A stretch of 64,000 nt of DNA from Bryobacter aggregatus MPL3. Its GTDB lineage: Bacteria > Acidobacteriota > Terriglobia > Bryobacterales > Bryobacteraceae. Position 1 is the stretch's first letter, and every line of letters starts with the position of its first letter. The notes beneath the pieces were generated by a model. That model had not been told where the DNA came from. It saw only the letters and a program-made list of their open reading frames with translations, and made no database searches. A program made the translations under genes and the position numbers. The DNA is taken from NCBI RefSeq assembly GCF_000702445.1, contig NZ_JNIF01000003.1, forward strand, positions 868,001 through 932,000, given 5' to 3'. Of the stretch, positions 44,515-52,510 are shown piece after piece.

Positions 44515-44537
44515 GGGTGGGTTGCTCGGACGGATAC

Positions 44538-45000
44538 GATGTACCGGGACCGGGCGGGAGCCGAGAACCTATTGGACGAACTCAAGAACCAGTGGGGCTG
44601 GACGGGCTTCTCAACCCAGGACTTGAAGCGAAGCCAGTTGATGGCTCGGATCGTGGCGCTGGTTTACAACTGGTGGAGCATCTTCACCCGGATGGGCACG
44701 GGCGCGAGTCATGTCGAGGCGATCACGACAAGGCCGTTGTTCCAACGGCCGTGGTGCGGCGATCGAGGCATGCCAACCAGACAAAGCTCAGTATCGCCAG
44801 CATCCATGCCAAAGCACGGCAAGCAGCGAAGTTACTCGACCGAATCAGCCAGTGGCTGCGTCAATTTACCAGACCTGCGGAGCAGTTGCCACAGGGACTC
44901 CGGTGGGGTGAAATGCTCACCCGCATCTTTGCTGAGCTCGGGCAGTTTCCCATTGGTGAGAAGGCACAAACACTGCGCTCGTGTCTGTCAACTGCCGGAT
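44538..45000 (+). pseudogene. IS1380-like transposase, C-terminal remnant
   Basis: Frame one reads RAGAENLLDELKNQWGWTGF, then QDLKRSQLMARIVALVYNWW. From about 44755 the match continues in another frame (NQTKLSIASIHAKARQAAKL, ISQWLRQFT). These are landmarks of the DDE transposases of the IS1380 type. The N-terminus was removed at the IS66 junction, and a frameshift breaks the rest. Confidence 0.7.
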
Positions 45001-45185
45001 TTAGGTTCATCGCTCCGCCACGACAGCCATCCGACATAGTTCATCAGCGCGAATGCGATAATTAGGCTAACGATAGACTGGCGGTCAAACGTCAGGCGTC
45101 CCGTCCACCATAGGCCAACCACGCTCATTACATTAAAAAGAAGAAACCGTAGCCACAGAGGATAGGATTTCGTGAACCACGTCAT
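44988..45185 (-). CDS. small membrane protein, putative immunity (paralogue of 48473-48673)
   Basis: 65 residues with two hydrophobic helices (LWLRFLLFNVMSVVGLWW; SIVSLIIAFALMNYVGWL). It aligns along its whole length with the protein at 48473-48673. In both places the start follows the same tail of a displaced toxin ending PIGDSCP. This repeated coupling supports an immunity role. Confidence 0.6.
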   Translation of the reverse strand: MTWFTKSYPLWLRFLLFNVMSVVGLWWTGRLTFDRQSIVSLIIAFALMNYVGWLSWRSDEPKSGS

Positions 45186-45226
45186 GGGCAGCTATCTCCG
45201 ATCGGTTGGCATGGCGGTTTTTAGGG

Positions 45227-45246
45227 ACGGGTCAGGCTGTCCCCAT
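45227..45246 (+). repeat. 20-bp repeat, copy 1
   Basis: ACGGGTCAGGCTGTCCCCAT occurs here and at 49185-49204. Both copies lie at a break point: here between an Rhs fragment and a toxin tail, there between an IS3 fragment and unrelated sequence. It may be the scar of a small mobile repeat. Confidence 0.55.
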
Positions 45247-45422
45247 CCCCGCACCGTCGCGCAACTGGCCGTTCCCAGCGGGTCTTCATTGCTCCTGTTT
45301 TCCGCGGCGCCAATCAACCGATGCAACCCGTCATACGCATAGCGGACGCCAAAGGTATCAATGCCTGTCTCCACATACTGCTTCGTCATCTTCCAGAAAC
45401 GGCCGGCTTCCTGCGCATTCAC
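45247..45422 (-). pseudogene. Rhs fragment with internal deletion
   Basis: The frame reads NAQEAGRFWKM, then KQYVETGIDTFGVRYAYDGL and SNEDPLGTASCATV, all from the Rhs shell. Sixteen or so residues present in the large Rhs copies are missing inside, and the 3' end stops at the 20-bp repeat. Confidence 0.85.
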
Positions 45423-45970
45423 TTCCCCTTACGCACAAACCGGATTTCAACAGGTTCACCACAACTGCGCGGGAGTACGCCGTCGTGGTCCCGAAACTTC
45501 TCCAGCAGTTGGGGACTCAGCATCACTGTATGCCGACAGTTCCGTCCCCATTCCACCACGAACTCAACTTGATGAAATCGTGGCTTGGACCACGGCAACA
45601 ATGTATATGTACCTTGGTACCATCCCCTCGGCTGAACTGCTCTTGCAGGGACCTCCAGTCGCAGACTAGGTTCCCGGCATTCCACCGTTTCCCCAGAAGT
45701 GAGCCAGGCCCCGAATGCATGATCAGGGTAGGGATAATCGATCCACTGCCATTGGTATCGCACTTCCACCAATTTAGGAGGCACATCACCAACGAAACGC
45801 CATGTGAGTGAAGGCACCGGGAAGGGCTTACCGTGGATAATAGGTACGCCCATTCGTTTATTTATACTATCGTCTGCCTTCGAAACAAACTCGCAACGCT
45901 GGCCGAGACAATTGGCGACAATAATAATTGTCATTAAGAATACAAACCCTGGTATCTTATTATCCATCAC
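45419..45970 (-). CDS. exported putative immunity protein, family I (copy 2)
   Basis: 183 residues with a signal peptide (GFVFLMTIIIVANCLG). The core (YQWQWIDYPYPDHAFGAW, TVECREPSLRLEVP, VQPRGWYQGTY) aligns with the immunity protein at 49523-50095, including two cysteines near the C-terminus (RNCRHTV; RSCGEPV). It starts two bases after the toxin tip it follows. Export suggests that the toxin acts in the periplasm or envelope. Confidence 0.68.
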   Translation of the reverse strand: MMDNKIPGFVFLMTIIIVANCLGQRCEFVSKADDSINKRMGVPIIHGKPFPVPSLTWRFVGDVPPKLVEVRYQWQWIDYPYPDHAFGAWLTSGETVECREPSLRLEVPARAVQPRGWYQGTYTLLPWSKPRFHQVEFVVEWGRNCRHTVMLSPQLLEKFRDHDGVLPRSCGEPVEIRFVRKGK

Positions 45971-45972
45971 GG

Positions 45973-46368
45973 TTACTTCCGATTGAATTTCCCATCTGGA
46001 CTCGGCGTAATACCTACTTTAGGATCAGCGATCAGAATCTTCCGAACTATATTCTGATCGGTCGTCGTGCCGGATATCAGATTCCACACGACTTCACCCG
46101 TATGCACGACCCCACCAATAAGCGCCGCCGCAGGATTCCGAGCCTTGAGATTCCCGATGTCAATGTCGATATCAGCGTACTGCCCTTGGAAGGACAACTG
46201 AATATTGCCGAACGGACCATCAGGACTCTTGTAGCTACTACTGAAAGGTCCGTGGCCGGCTGCAGATGCGAAGCCGCCTCCTGCCTTGATTCCACTTTCC
46301 AAGCCACCTGAAACTTGAGCAAAAAGACGGTCATCAGCGAATTGCCCACTCTTTCCAGCCCTAGAAGC
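45973..46368 (-). pseudogene. Rhs tip of unrecognised family (copy 2), cut by IS5
   Basis: It reads FADDRLFAQVSGGL, FGNIQLSFQGQYADIDIDIG, VVHTGEVVWNLISGTTTDQN and ends ITPSPDGKFNRK. It aligns with the tip of the Rhs protein at 50102-52510. The 5' side stops at the IS5 inverted repeat (46369), so the Rhs core that once preceded it is separated or lost. Confidence 0.8.
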
Positions 46369-46372
46369 GGTC

Positions 46373-47148
46373 TCATAAACGTCTGAGTAAGATTTGTAAG
46401 CAGCCGAGGCGAACAAATCCGATGAAGTTTTCGACGTGGTACTCCCAACGAGTGACCAGGCGACGAAAGTGATGAAGCCATGCGAAGAGCCGTTCGACGC
46501 GCCAGCGGCGGCGGTAACGGCGCAATGGCCGTCCATCCTGAGTCTTGCTCCGGTTGCGCCGATTCGGCTCGATCATTTCGATGTCGTACTCCTGGGCAAG
46601 CTTTTCTTCAAGCTTGTCTGAGTCGTAGGCGTTGTCTCCGATGAGTCGCTTGGGTATTTCATCGAGGAAGCTTCCGGCCAGAACGTCTTCCACAAGCTGA
46701 CACTCGGCCGGCGAAGCGCTGTCGACAGCAACGGCGAGAGGAAGACTGTCACCAGTGGCGAGAGCGATGATCTTCGTGCCCTTGCCGCGACGGGTGGGAC
46801 CAATGGCGAGGCCCCCTTTTTTGCGCTCGCGAATGTGGCATCAACGAACGCTTCTTCCAGATTCAACTGGCCTCGCTCATGTAAGTAGCGGGCCAACACT
46901 CTCAGCGTCTCTTCCAGCTTTCCGCTGCGCACCCACTGTTGAAAACGTCGGTGACAGGTCTGGTATGGCGGATATCTTTCTGGTAGTTCACGCCACTGCG
47001 GCCCACTCCCTAAAACCCACAGCACCCCGTTCAATACGCATCGAGTATCGTGCCACGGCCTGCCACGCTGATCCGCTCGGCGCTGCGGACGCAACACCGG
47101 CTCCACGACTTCCCATTGGTCGTCCTTTAAGTCCCATCGTCCACGCAT
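46373..47148 (-). CDS. IS5-family transposase made by -1 frameshifting
   Basis: The first frame (from 47148) has the DUF4096-like start (WDLKDDQWEVVEPVL) and the first catalytic Asp (EEAFVDATFASAKKG). At the heptamer A-AAA-AAG (46816-46822) a -1 slip continues as GGLAIGPTRRGKGTKIIAL, then IGDNAYDSDKLEEKLA and WRVERLFAWLHHFRRL, supplying the other Asp and Glu. The combined length (about 258 residues) is normal for this IS group. Programmed frameshifting is known in such elements. Confidence 0.85.
46816..46822 (-). promoter_or_regulatory. -1 frameshift slippery heptamer of the IS5 transposase
   Basis: On the minus strand the sequence is A AAA AAG in the zero frame, a classical bacterial slippery site, and the -1 frame downstream carries the rest of the transposase. 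Confidence 0.75.
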
Positions 47149-47236
47149 ACACTTCCGCGCAATTCACCAGAGCTCTTCCAGATTCCCATATTCCGCTCTC
47201 TATGGGTTTATGAGACCCTTCTATTGATAATCACAT

Positions 47237-48305
47237 AATATAGCGGAACACATTGACTTCTGTCGGGTTCTAATCTGTCTATGGGAAACCCGCGTGGAGT
47301 GGCTCGCGATTTCGATGCCTTGGAAGTGCGGAGGATGAGAGCACTGGCATTGATGCGAGAGGGTTTCAACAACAGTCAGATCGGCCATGAGTTAATGGTC
47401 GCCAACCAGACGGTGAGCCGCTGGCGCAAGGAATATAGCGAAGGTGGCAGGAAGGCTCTCGAGCAGGCTGGACGCGCTGGCCGGAAGCCTTTGCTGGCGG
47501 ACAAACAGGCAAAGCTTCTGACGAACAAGTTGCTGGCGGGGCCGGAAAAACTCGGCTATGAAACGCCGTTGTGGACCTGCCAGCGGGTAGCCGATTTGAT
47601 CGAGCAGGAATTTCAGATTCGCTACCATCCGGGCCACGTCTGGCGCATTCTGCGCGCCTTGGGCTGGAGTCCTCAACGGCCAGTGGGACGTGCGCTCGAA
47701 CGCGATGAGAAGGCCATTCGCGAGTGGAAACAGGTGACTTGGCCCAACGCTAAAAAAAAGCCCAGGAAGAAGGCCGCACCATTGTCTTCATTGACGAAAG
47801 CGGACTAACGCAGAAGCCTCATCGATGCCGCACCTGGGCTCCGCGCGGCCAGACACCTATTCTGTTCCATCACTTCAACTGGAAGAACCTCTCGCTCATC
47901 GCAGGACTGAGCCGCTGGAATCTTCACTTTGAAATGTTCAGCGAAACGATCAAGAGTCCGCACATTGTGATCTTCCTCGGAAAACTACTTCGGGTCATCC
48001 CAGGCAAGATCCTGATCGTATGGGACGGACTGGCTGCTCATCGCAGCAAGTTCGTTCAGGATTTCATCGCAAGTTGTGATGGCCGCATCCAGACTCTTCG
48101 GCTTCCAGCTTACGCTCCCGAACTGAATCCCGTCGAATATATCTGGGCTCATCTCAAGCAGCACGAACTCCCGAATATCTGCGCCAAAGATCTCTGGCAA
48201 CTCGGTGAAATGGCCAGAACTAAACTCAAGCGCATGCGCCGAAGAAAGCATCTACTCGTTGCTTGCTGGAAGCAGTCTTCTCTATGCTTCTGAATCCGCT
48301 ATATT
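47237..48305 (+). mobile_element. IS630-family insertion sequence
   Basis: It has 10-11 bp terminal inverted repeats, AATATAGCGG at 47237 and CCGCTATATT ending at 48305, about 1.07 kb apart. IS630 elements insert at TA dinucleotides, and TA is present at both ends. It separates the IS5 copy from the small membrane protein genes. Confidence 0.82.
47281..48293 (+). CDS. IS630-family transposase made by -1 frameshifting
   Basis: The first frame (47281-47808) has the HTH region (MREGFNNSQIGHELMVANQT) and LGWSPQRPVGRALERDEKAI. After an A8-G run (47752-47760), a -1 slip gives the DDE part: AQEEGRTIVFIDESGLTQKP, RSKFVQDFIASCDGRIQTLR and AYAPELNPVEYIWAHLKQHE. The DDE triad is complete. The A-run makes programmed slippage likely. 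Confidence 0.85.
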
Positions 48306-48314
48306 CCGCGAGAC

Positions 48315-48476
48315 TCAATAGAGCCGCCTGGAAAACATCAACCCCACATTGGCGACGAGTAACAGCGTTACACCGCTGACAGGCAATATCATAGGAGGAA
48401 TTTCATTGAAGTAACAGAAGACTAATCCCCCTAATATTGACGTGTTGATTAAAATGGCCTTCTTCTGAAAATTCAT
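48315..48476 (-). CDS. small membrane protein
   Basis: 53 residues from the ATG at 48476, which overlaps the stop of the preceding gene (ATGA). A GTG further up is possible. Two hydrophobic helices are present (ILINTSILGGLVFCYF; ILPVSGVTLLLVANVGLMF). No family is recognised. It may be a second part of the immunity function. Its end abuts the IS630 right end. Confidence 0.45.
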   Translation of the reverse strand: MNFQKKAILINTSILGGLVFCYFNEIPPMILPVSGVTLLLVANVGLMFSRRLY

Positions 48477-48673
48477 TGCGTACCGTTCTTTTTTAAGCTC
48501 TTCAACGACAGCCACGCGACAACGTTCATGACCCCGAGGACAACACTTGAGCTAAAGATAGAATGGAAGTTACATGTCAATTGCCCCCTCCACCATAGAC
48601 AAAACAAGCTCACTACATTAAAAATTATAAACCTTAGCCACGGTGGATAATCAACCCAAGTAAACCACCTCAT
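48473..48673 (-). CDS. small membrane protein, putative immunity (paralogue of 44988-45185)
   Basis: 66 residues with two helices (WLRFIIFNVVSLFCLWW; SSSVVLGVMNVVAWLSL). It matches the protein at 44988 throughout. The ATG overlaps the stop of the toxin tail upstream as ATGA, which supports an immunity role. Confidence 0.6.
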   Translation of the reverse strand: MRWFTWVDYPPWLRFIIFNVVSLFCLWWRGQLTCNFHSIFSSSVVLGVMNVVAWLSLKSLKKNGTQ

Positions 48674-49020
48674 GGGCAGCTATCTCCGATCGGCAGGCAT
48701 GGCGGTTTTTGGGGAATCGCTGGCGCAGGTGCTGGCTTCGTGTATGCGGTAGGTTTATTCACTAGCTCCGCCCCGGACAACACAGTTCTAGCCGCGTCGC
48801 CGGCCGTTGCTGCATTGGCAAGGGCCGCCTGTGGCTTCACGGCGAGTTGAGCTGCATTGGCCAGTGTCGCAACTGCCGATCCTGCATCAGCATTTCCGGT
48901 CACAGCCGTCTTAACAAGAGCAGGAATATTACTGACACTATCGAGATTCTGGGAAAGGGGACGGCCTGAACCGTCACAGCGCACTTTTTCGCAAGTTTCC
49001 ATCGTCACAACCTTCCACAA
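48670..49020 (-). pseudogene. displaced Rhs-type toxin tip ending in PIGDSCP
   Basis: Up to 116 codons, Ala-rich in the middle (VATLANAAQLAVKPQAALAN) and Pro-rich before the end (KPPCLPIGDSCP). No Rhs core or start region is attached. The same tail (KPPCxPIGDSCP) is found at about 45186-45220. It looks like a C-terminal toxin piece left behind with its immunity gene. Confidence 0.55.
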
Positions 49021-49184
49021 ACGCTTCCTTGAATAGCCCTAGTGATTTCTATCCGCCACGTCCACCTCTTCCTGAACTCGGAGCGGGCTCAATTTAGCTC
49101 GCCAACGGTCCTCCGGAATGCTCAGAAACCCATCTTGAGAGTCTCGACGGCTTCGCCTCGCAACTTTCACAAATCTCCTAAGGA

Positions 49185-49204
49185 ACGGGTCAGGCTGTCC
49201 CCAT
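49185..49204 (+). repeat. 20-bp repeat, copy 2
   Basis: Identical to the copy at 45227-45246. Here it cuts the reading frame of an IS3-type OrfA. Confidence 0.55.
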
Positions 49205-49209
49205 TCCCC

Positions 49210-49395
49210 GGCATACACCGTGTGCTTGCTCACGCCCATCTCCCGGCCTACTTCTTCTGCCTTGCGTCCCGCCTCTACTTGCTTTACCGCGCCAATGATC
49301 TGCGCTTCCGTATACTTCGATACGCTCATCCGCTTTCTCCTTGTCTTCGTCCGATCTTCGGATTCTAAAGTGCGCTGGGAACGGGGGGAAGGTCA
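49210..49395 (-). pseudogene. IS3-family OrfA fragment with terminal repeat
   Basis: The first 40 codons read KYTEAQIIGAVKQVEAGRKA, EEVGREMGVSKHTVYA, the helix-turn-helix of IS3/IS407-type OrfA. The frame is broken just after HTVYA by the 20-bp repeat. The element's end (TGACCTTCCCCCCG on the minus strand) lies at 49395 and interrupts the small conserved ORF. Confidence 0.8.
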
Positions 49396-49512
49396 ATGGC
49401 AAGTTGGTGATCGACGCCAACCACGGCAACATCCATCTCACCCAAGCCGCCTTCTACGCCGTGAAGCTCGAAGTGCGGCGACGTAGCTCTCTGGTGGCCG
49501 CTGCTGCGTAGA
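49396..49512 (+). pseudogene. small conserved ORF, 5'-truncated copy cut by IS3
   Basis: It reads NGKLVIDANHGNIHLTQAAF, YAVKLEVRRRSSL and stops, matching the last 40 residues of the small ORFs at 39848 and 61219. The stop lies ten bases from the end of the convergent immunity gene. Confidence 0.75.
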
Positions 49513-49522
49513 AAGCTCTCTT

Positions 49523-50095
49523 TCAATGCGACTGTATGCTGATGATTGATTCACCCGCACAGTTCGCCTTGAACACAGCGAAACGACTCTTAAGCTTGGC
49601 TGCTTCTTTGGGCGTGATCGTCGCACGTGTTGTACATCCCCCAAGTTGGATCACAACACCGATTCCTGTGAACGTCGGTTTTTTCGTGAACGGAAACCGA
49701 TTGTACTTCCCGTCATACCATCCCCGGGGCCGCACCTCAAACTCAGGGATTTCCAACTCAGCGGACGGCGGCTCACACTCGACAAGATCACTCGCTTCGG
49801 ACCATGTTCCCCAAGAGTGCTCTGGATAGGGATACTCAAGCCAACGCCAACCGTAGGCAACGGACACTTTTGTCGGCGTCAGTTGTTGTCCTGATTTGGA
49901 ATCAACAAAACGAAGGTGGAAAGCAGGGATTGCCACGGAAGCGGCGAAGATCACCGCCGCTCCCGGAGGATTGCCACCCTTCCCGAAGATGCCGTTTTCT
50001 TCTGCCCTGACCGTCACACGGCAGATTGCCATTGCATTGGCTCCACATACGGACCCAGCCAACAACAGACCTATCAACCGAATGGCTAGTTGCAT
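49523..50095 (-). CDS. exported putative immunity protein, family I (copy 1)
   Basis: 190 residues with a signal peptide (MQLAIRLIGLLLAGSVCG, ANA). The core YGWRWLEYPYPEHSWGTW, LVECEPPSAELEIP, VRPRGWYDGKYN and the two C-terminal cysteines are shared with 45419-45970. It starts six bases after the Rhs tip. Sequence export implies protection in the periplasm. Confidence 0.7.
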   Translation of the reverse strand: MQLAIRLIGLLLAGSVCGANAMAICRVTVRAEENGIFGKGGNPPGAAVIFAASVAIPAFHLRFVDSKSGQQLTPTKVSVAYGWRWLEYPYPEHSWGTWSEASDLVECEPPSAELEIPEFEVRPRGWYDGKYNRFPFTKKPTFTGIGVVIQLGGCTTRATITPKEAAKLKSRFAVFKANCAGESIISIQSH

Positions 50096-50101
50096 GACCG
50101 C

Positions 50102-52510
50102 CTACTTCCGGTTCCACTTTGGATCGGGGCTGGGCGTTATCATCACGCTGGGGTTCGCCATCAGAATCTTTCTAACGGCGTCCTGACTGGTGGTCGTGTT
50201 GGTGATCTTGTTTTGAAGCACCTCTCCGATGTGGATCAGCGGCCCCATAGGGTTCTTCGACGCCATGTTCCCAAGGTCGATATCAATATCCGCACCTCTC
50301 CTACTTTCATTGAAGGAGAACTGGATATTGCCCCGCACATCCGCCACGTTCTTGTAGCTGATGGCGTTGTATGGCTCATGATCGCCAGCACTCACCGAAG
50401 TAAAGGCGGACGATCCAGCCAAGGCCCCGGCCAACCCTTGACCCACGTTGGCATACAGGCGGTCGGCCTTCACTTCCGTAAGCCCGGAAACTTGACTGAG
50501 AGCCGTTCCCCCACCTTCAAGCGTGATGGAGCCGAGCTTGTCGGTGATGTTTATGAAAGCGTTCTGGAGGGCTTCGCCATTCTTTTGCTGCCCGAGCGCA
50601 CTCCATAACTTCTCACCGGAAAGAGTCTCCTTGCCGACCTTCACCGACGAGTTTTCCAGAATCCTGCGCTGGTCATCGTTCAAACATGTGCGCTCAATGG
50701 CATCGCAGGAGTATGGAGCCGCAGGAAATAGTCCCAGCGGATCGATGTACTTCAAGGGGTTGTTCCCCACGTATGAATATCGATTCCAGCTTTGCGGATC
50801 AGCCGCTGAAGCACTGGCCATCAACGGATCCGGACTCCCAAACCGCCCCTGTCCAGCCATCAAGTACCTGGCTCCAAAGTAATCGAGCCCCGTCTCCTGA
50901 TCCCGTTCCTTGCCCGTAAACTTCTGCGCCGGATCGCCCACTCCCGAGTACCCGGCAACTCCAGTCCGCTGGATCTCTCCTCCAAAAGGCTCATAATCCA
51001 CACGCTGTGTCACCGTCCCCGTCTGGTCGAACCACGCCCGCGTACTCCCCAGATGATCCGTCACCGGATACAAAGTCTTGCCAGCATTCCCATTCGTAGA
51101 GCCAGTCGCAAACTCCGCTGCCACCCCTCCATCGAGCCCATACACATACCAAACCGTCTTCCCATCCGCCACAGACTTCACACGCTGCCCATCTCCGTTA
51201 TAGAGATAGCTCCCGTAGATCTTCTCCGTCCCTGGCGTCACAACAGAGTCACCCTTCGCCTCCGTCATATGCCCCTCAGGATCATAGACCGCAACCGAAC
51301 TCGTATCCCCGACCTTCCACTGGATCTGCCGACCGCTATAGTCATATGCAACATCCTTCAAGCGGTTGTTCACCACCCCGCTGCTCTGCAGGTACCAATT
51401 CGAGCTCGCCTGCGCCAACCCAAGCGCCAACCCGGACTTTGAAGGCGTCCAGCCATTGCCGAACTGATCGTAGGCATACTGCACACACCAGCGCCCACCC
51501 ACCGTCGCGCAACTCGCCGTCCCCAGTAGGGTTTCGTTGCTGCTATCTTCCGCAGCACCAATCAGACGATACAACCCGTCATACGCATAGCGTACGCCAA
51601 AAGTGTCGATCCCCGTCTCCACATACTGCTTCGTCAGATTCCCAACATTCTTCGTCTCCGGATACTGGTTCGTCATCTTCCAGAAGCGACCCGCTTCCTG
51701 CGCGTTTTTCCGGAAATCGGCCGTCAGCATCTGCCCCAGCGGATTGTAGGTACGCTTCTCTTCCACACGCTCCGCGCCACTTCCATTCCAGGTCTCGGTT
51801 ACCAGCGCTCCGTTCGCTCCATAGCTCATGCCGCTCAGGTAGGTCCGGGCTGCACTGCTCACCTGCGATGGCCGCCCCGCGCCCGTATAGGCAACATTCA
51901 CCTGACGGCCACTCGGATACACAATGCTCTTCACCGCGCCACTGGCGGAGTACTCATAGCTCAGCGACTGCTCGGCAAGTCCAGCCACGGTCTGCTTCAG
52001 AGAGCTCACACGTCCCAGCGCATCCACCGCCGCATAGTTCGTCGAACCCCACGCGCCGCCGCTCCCGGTCTTCATCCCCTTGACCGCATCCGTTCGTCCC
52101 GCAGGCATCGTACACGCCGATCCGTTCCAGAGCTTGCCGTCGTAACAATACGTCGTGTTCAGCGTGCCGCTATAGCTCTTTGTCGCCAGGCGTCGCGCCG
52201 CATCGTAGGCATAGTTCACCACCTGCCCCGATGCGTTGGTCTTCGTCTTCATCTGGCCATCCACCCAGTAGGTGTAACTCTCCGTTCCGCTTTCCGGATT
52301 CGTGACACTGCCCAGCCGGCCGAGAGAATCATAAGCAAATAGACGGTTCTGAGTCTTCGTGCCGCTGTAGCTTGTCGAGTCCTGCTGCTCCACCTCCACC
52401 AGATGGTCGCGACCGTCATACCAATAAAGATGTGAAAATATGGCGTTCACGCCTTGGGAATCAAAGTAAGTCTTTAAACAACTCTTACTCAAAAACCAAA
52501 TCGCCACCAC
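50102..52510 (-). CDS. Rhs repeat protein with unrecognised C-terminal tip, 5'-truncated
   Basis: 802 codons. The first 28 or so residues are not Rhs, and homology starts at LYWYDGRDHLVEVEQQDS, so the N-terminal part of a full Rhs protein is missing. YD repeats continue to the core (KERDQETGLDYFGARYLMAG; NNPLKYIDPLGLF) near residue 630. The tip of about 165 residues contains DRLYANVGQGL, GADIDIDLGN, PLIHIGEVLQNKI and PSPDPKWNRK. The shell is nearly identical to the copy at 35558-37657. Confidence 0.82.
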   Translation of the reverse strand: MVAIWFLSKSCLKTYFDSQGVNAIFSHLYWYDGRDHLVEVEQQDSTSYSGTKTQNRLFAYDSLGRLGSVTNPESGTESYTYWVDGQMKTKTNASGQVVNYAYDAARRLATKSYSGTLNTTYCYDGKLWNGSACTMPAGRTDAVKGMKTGSGGAWGSTNYAAVDALGRVSSLKQTVAGLAEQSLSYEYSASGAVKSIVYPSGRQVNVAYTGAGRPSQVSSAARTYLSGMSYGANGALVTETWNGSGAERVEEKRTYNPLGQMLTADFRKNAQEAGRFWKMTNQYPETKNVGNLTKQYVETGIDTFGVRYAYDGLYRLIGAAEDSSNETLLGTASCATVGGRWCVQYAYDQFGNGWTPSKSGLALGLAQASSNWYLQSSGVVNNRLKDVAYDYSGRQIQWKVGDTSSVAVYDPEGHMTEAKGDSVVTPGTEKIYGSYLYNGDGQRVKSVADGKTVWYVYGLDGGVAAEFATGSTNGNAGKTLYPVTDHLGSTRAWFDQTGTVTQRVDYEPFGGEIQRTGVAGYSGVGDPAQKFTGKERDQETGLDYFGARYLMAGQGRFGSPDPLMASASAADPQSWNRYSYVGNNPLKYIDPLGLFPAAPYSCDAIERTCLNDDQRRILENSSVKVGKETLSGEKLWSALGQQKNGEALQNAFINITDKLGSITLEGGGTALSQVSGLTEVKADRLYANVGQGLAGALAGSSAFTSVSAGDHEPYNAISYKNVADVRGNIQFSFNESRRGADIDIDLGNMASKNPMGPLIHIGEVLQNKITNTTTSQDAVRKILMANPSVMITPSPDPKWNRK

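Larger units (their letters stand above)
42200..44537 (+). mobile_element. IS66-family insertion sequence
   Basis: The element is bounded by imperfect inverted repeats starting GTATCCGTC (42200) and ending GACGGATAC (44537). It carries the three IS66 genes tnpA, tnpB and tnpC in order. No 8-bp target duplication is visible: the left flank is the recombinase gene and the right flank is an IS1380-like remnant. A later deletion or recombination at one end is likely. Confidence 0.9.
46369..47217 (-). mobile_element. IS5-family insertion sequence (IS427-like)
   Basis: About 849 bp with perfect 12-bp terminal inverted repeats (GGTCTCATAAAC at 46369-46380, GTTTATGAGACC at 47206-47217). The symmetry continues outward as TAGAAG/CTTCTA with one extra base. 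It carries a transposase in two overlapping frames. It sits inside the toxin tip gene. Confidence 0.85.

Noticed and set aside
36390-52170. CRISPR array suggested by repeats
   Set aside because: The repeats are long Rhs shell copies and YD-repeat codons, not short direct repeats with regular spacers, and no cas genes are present.
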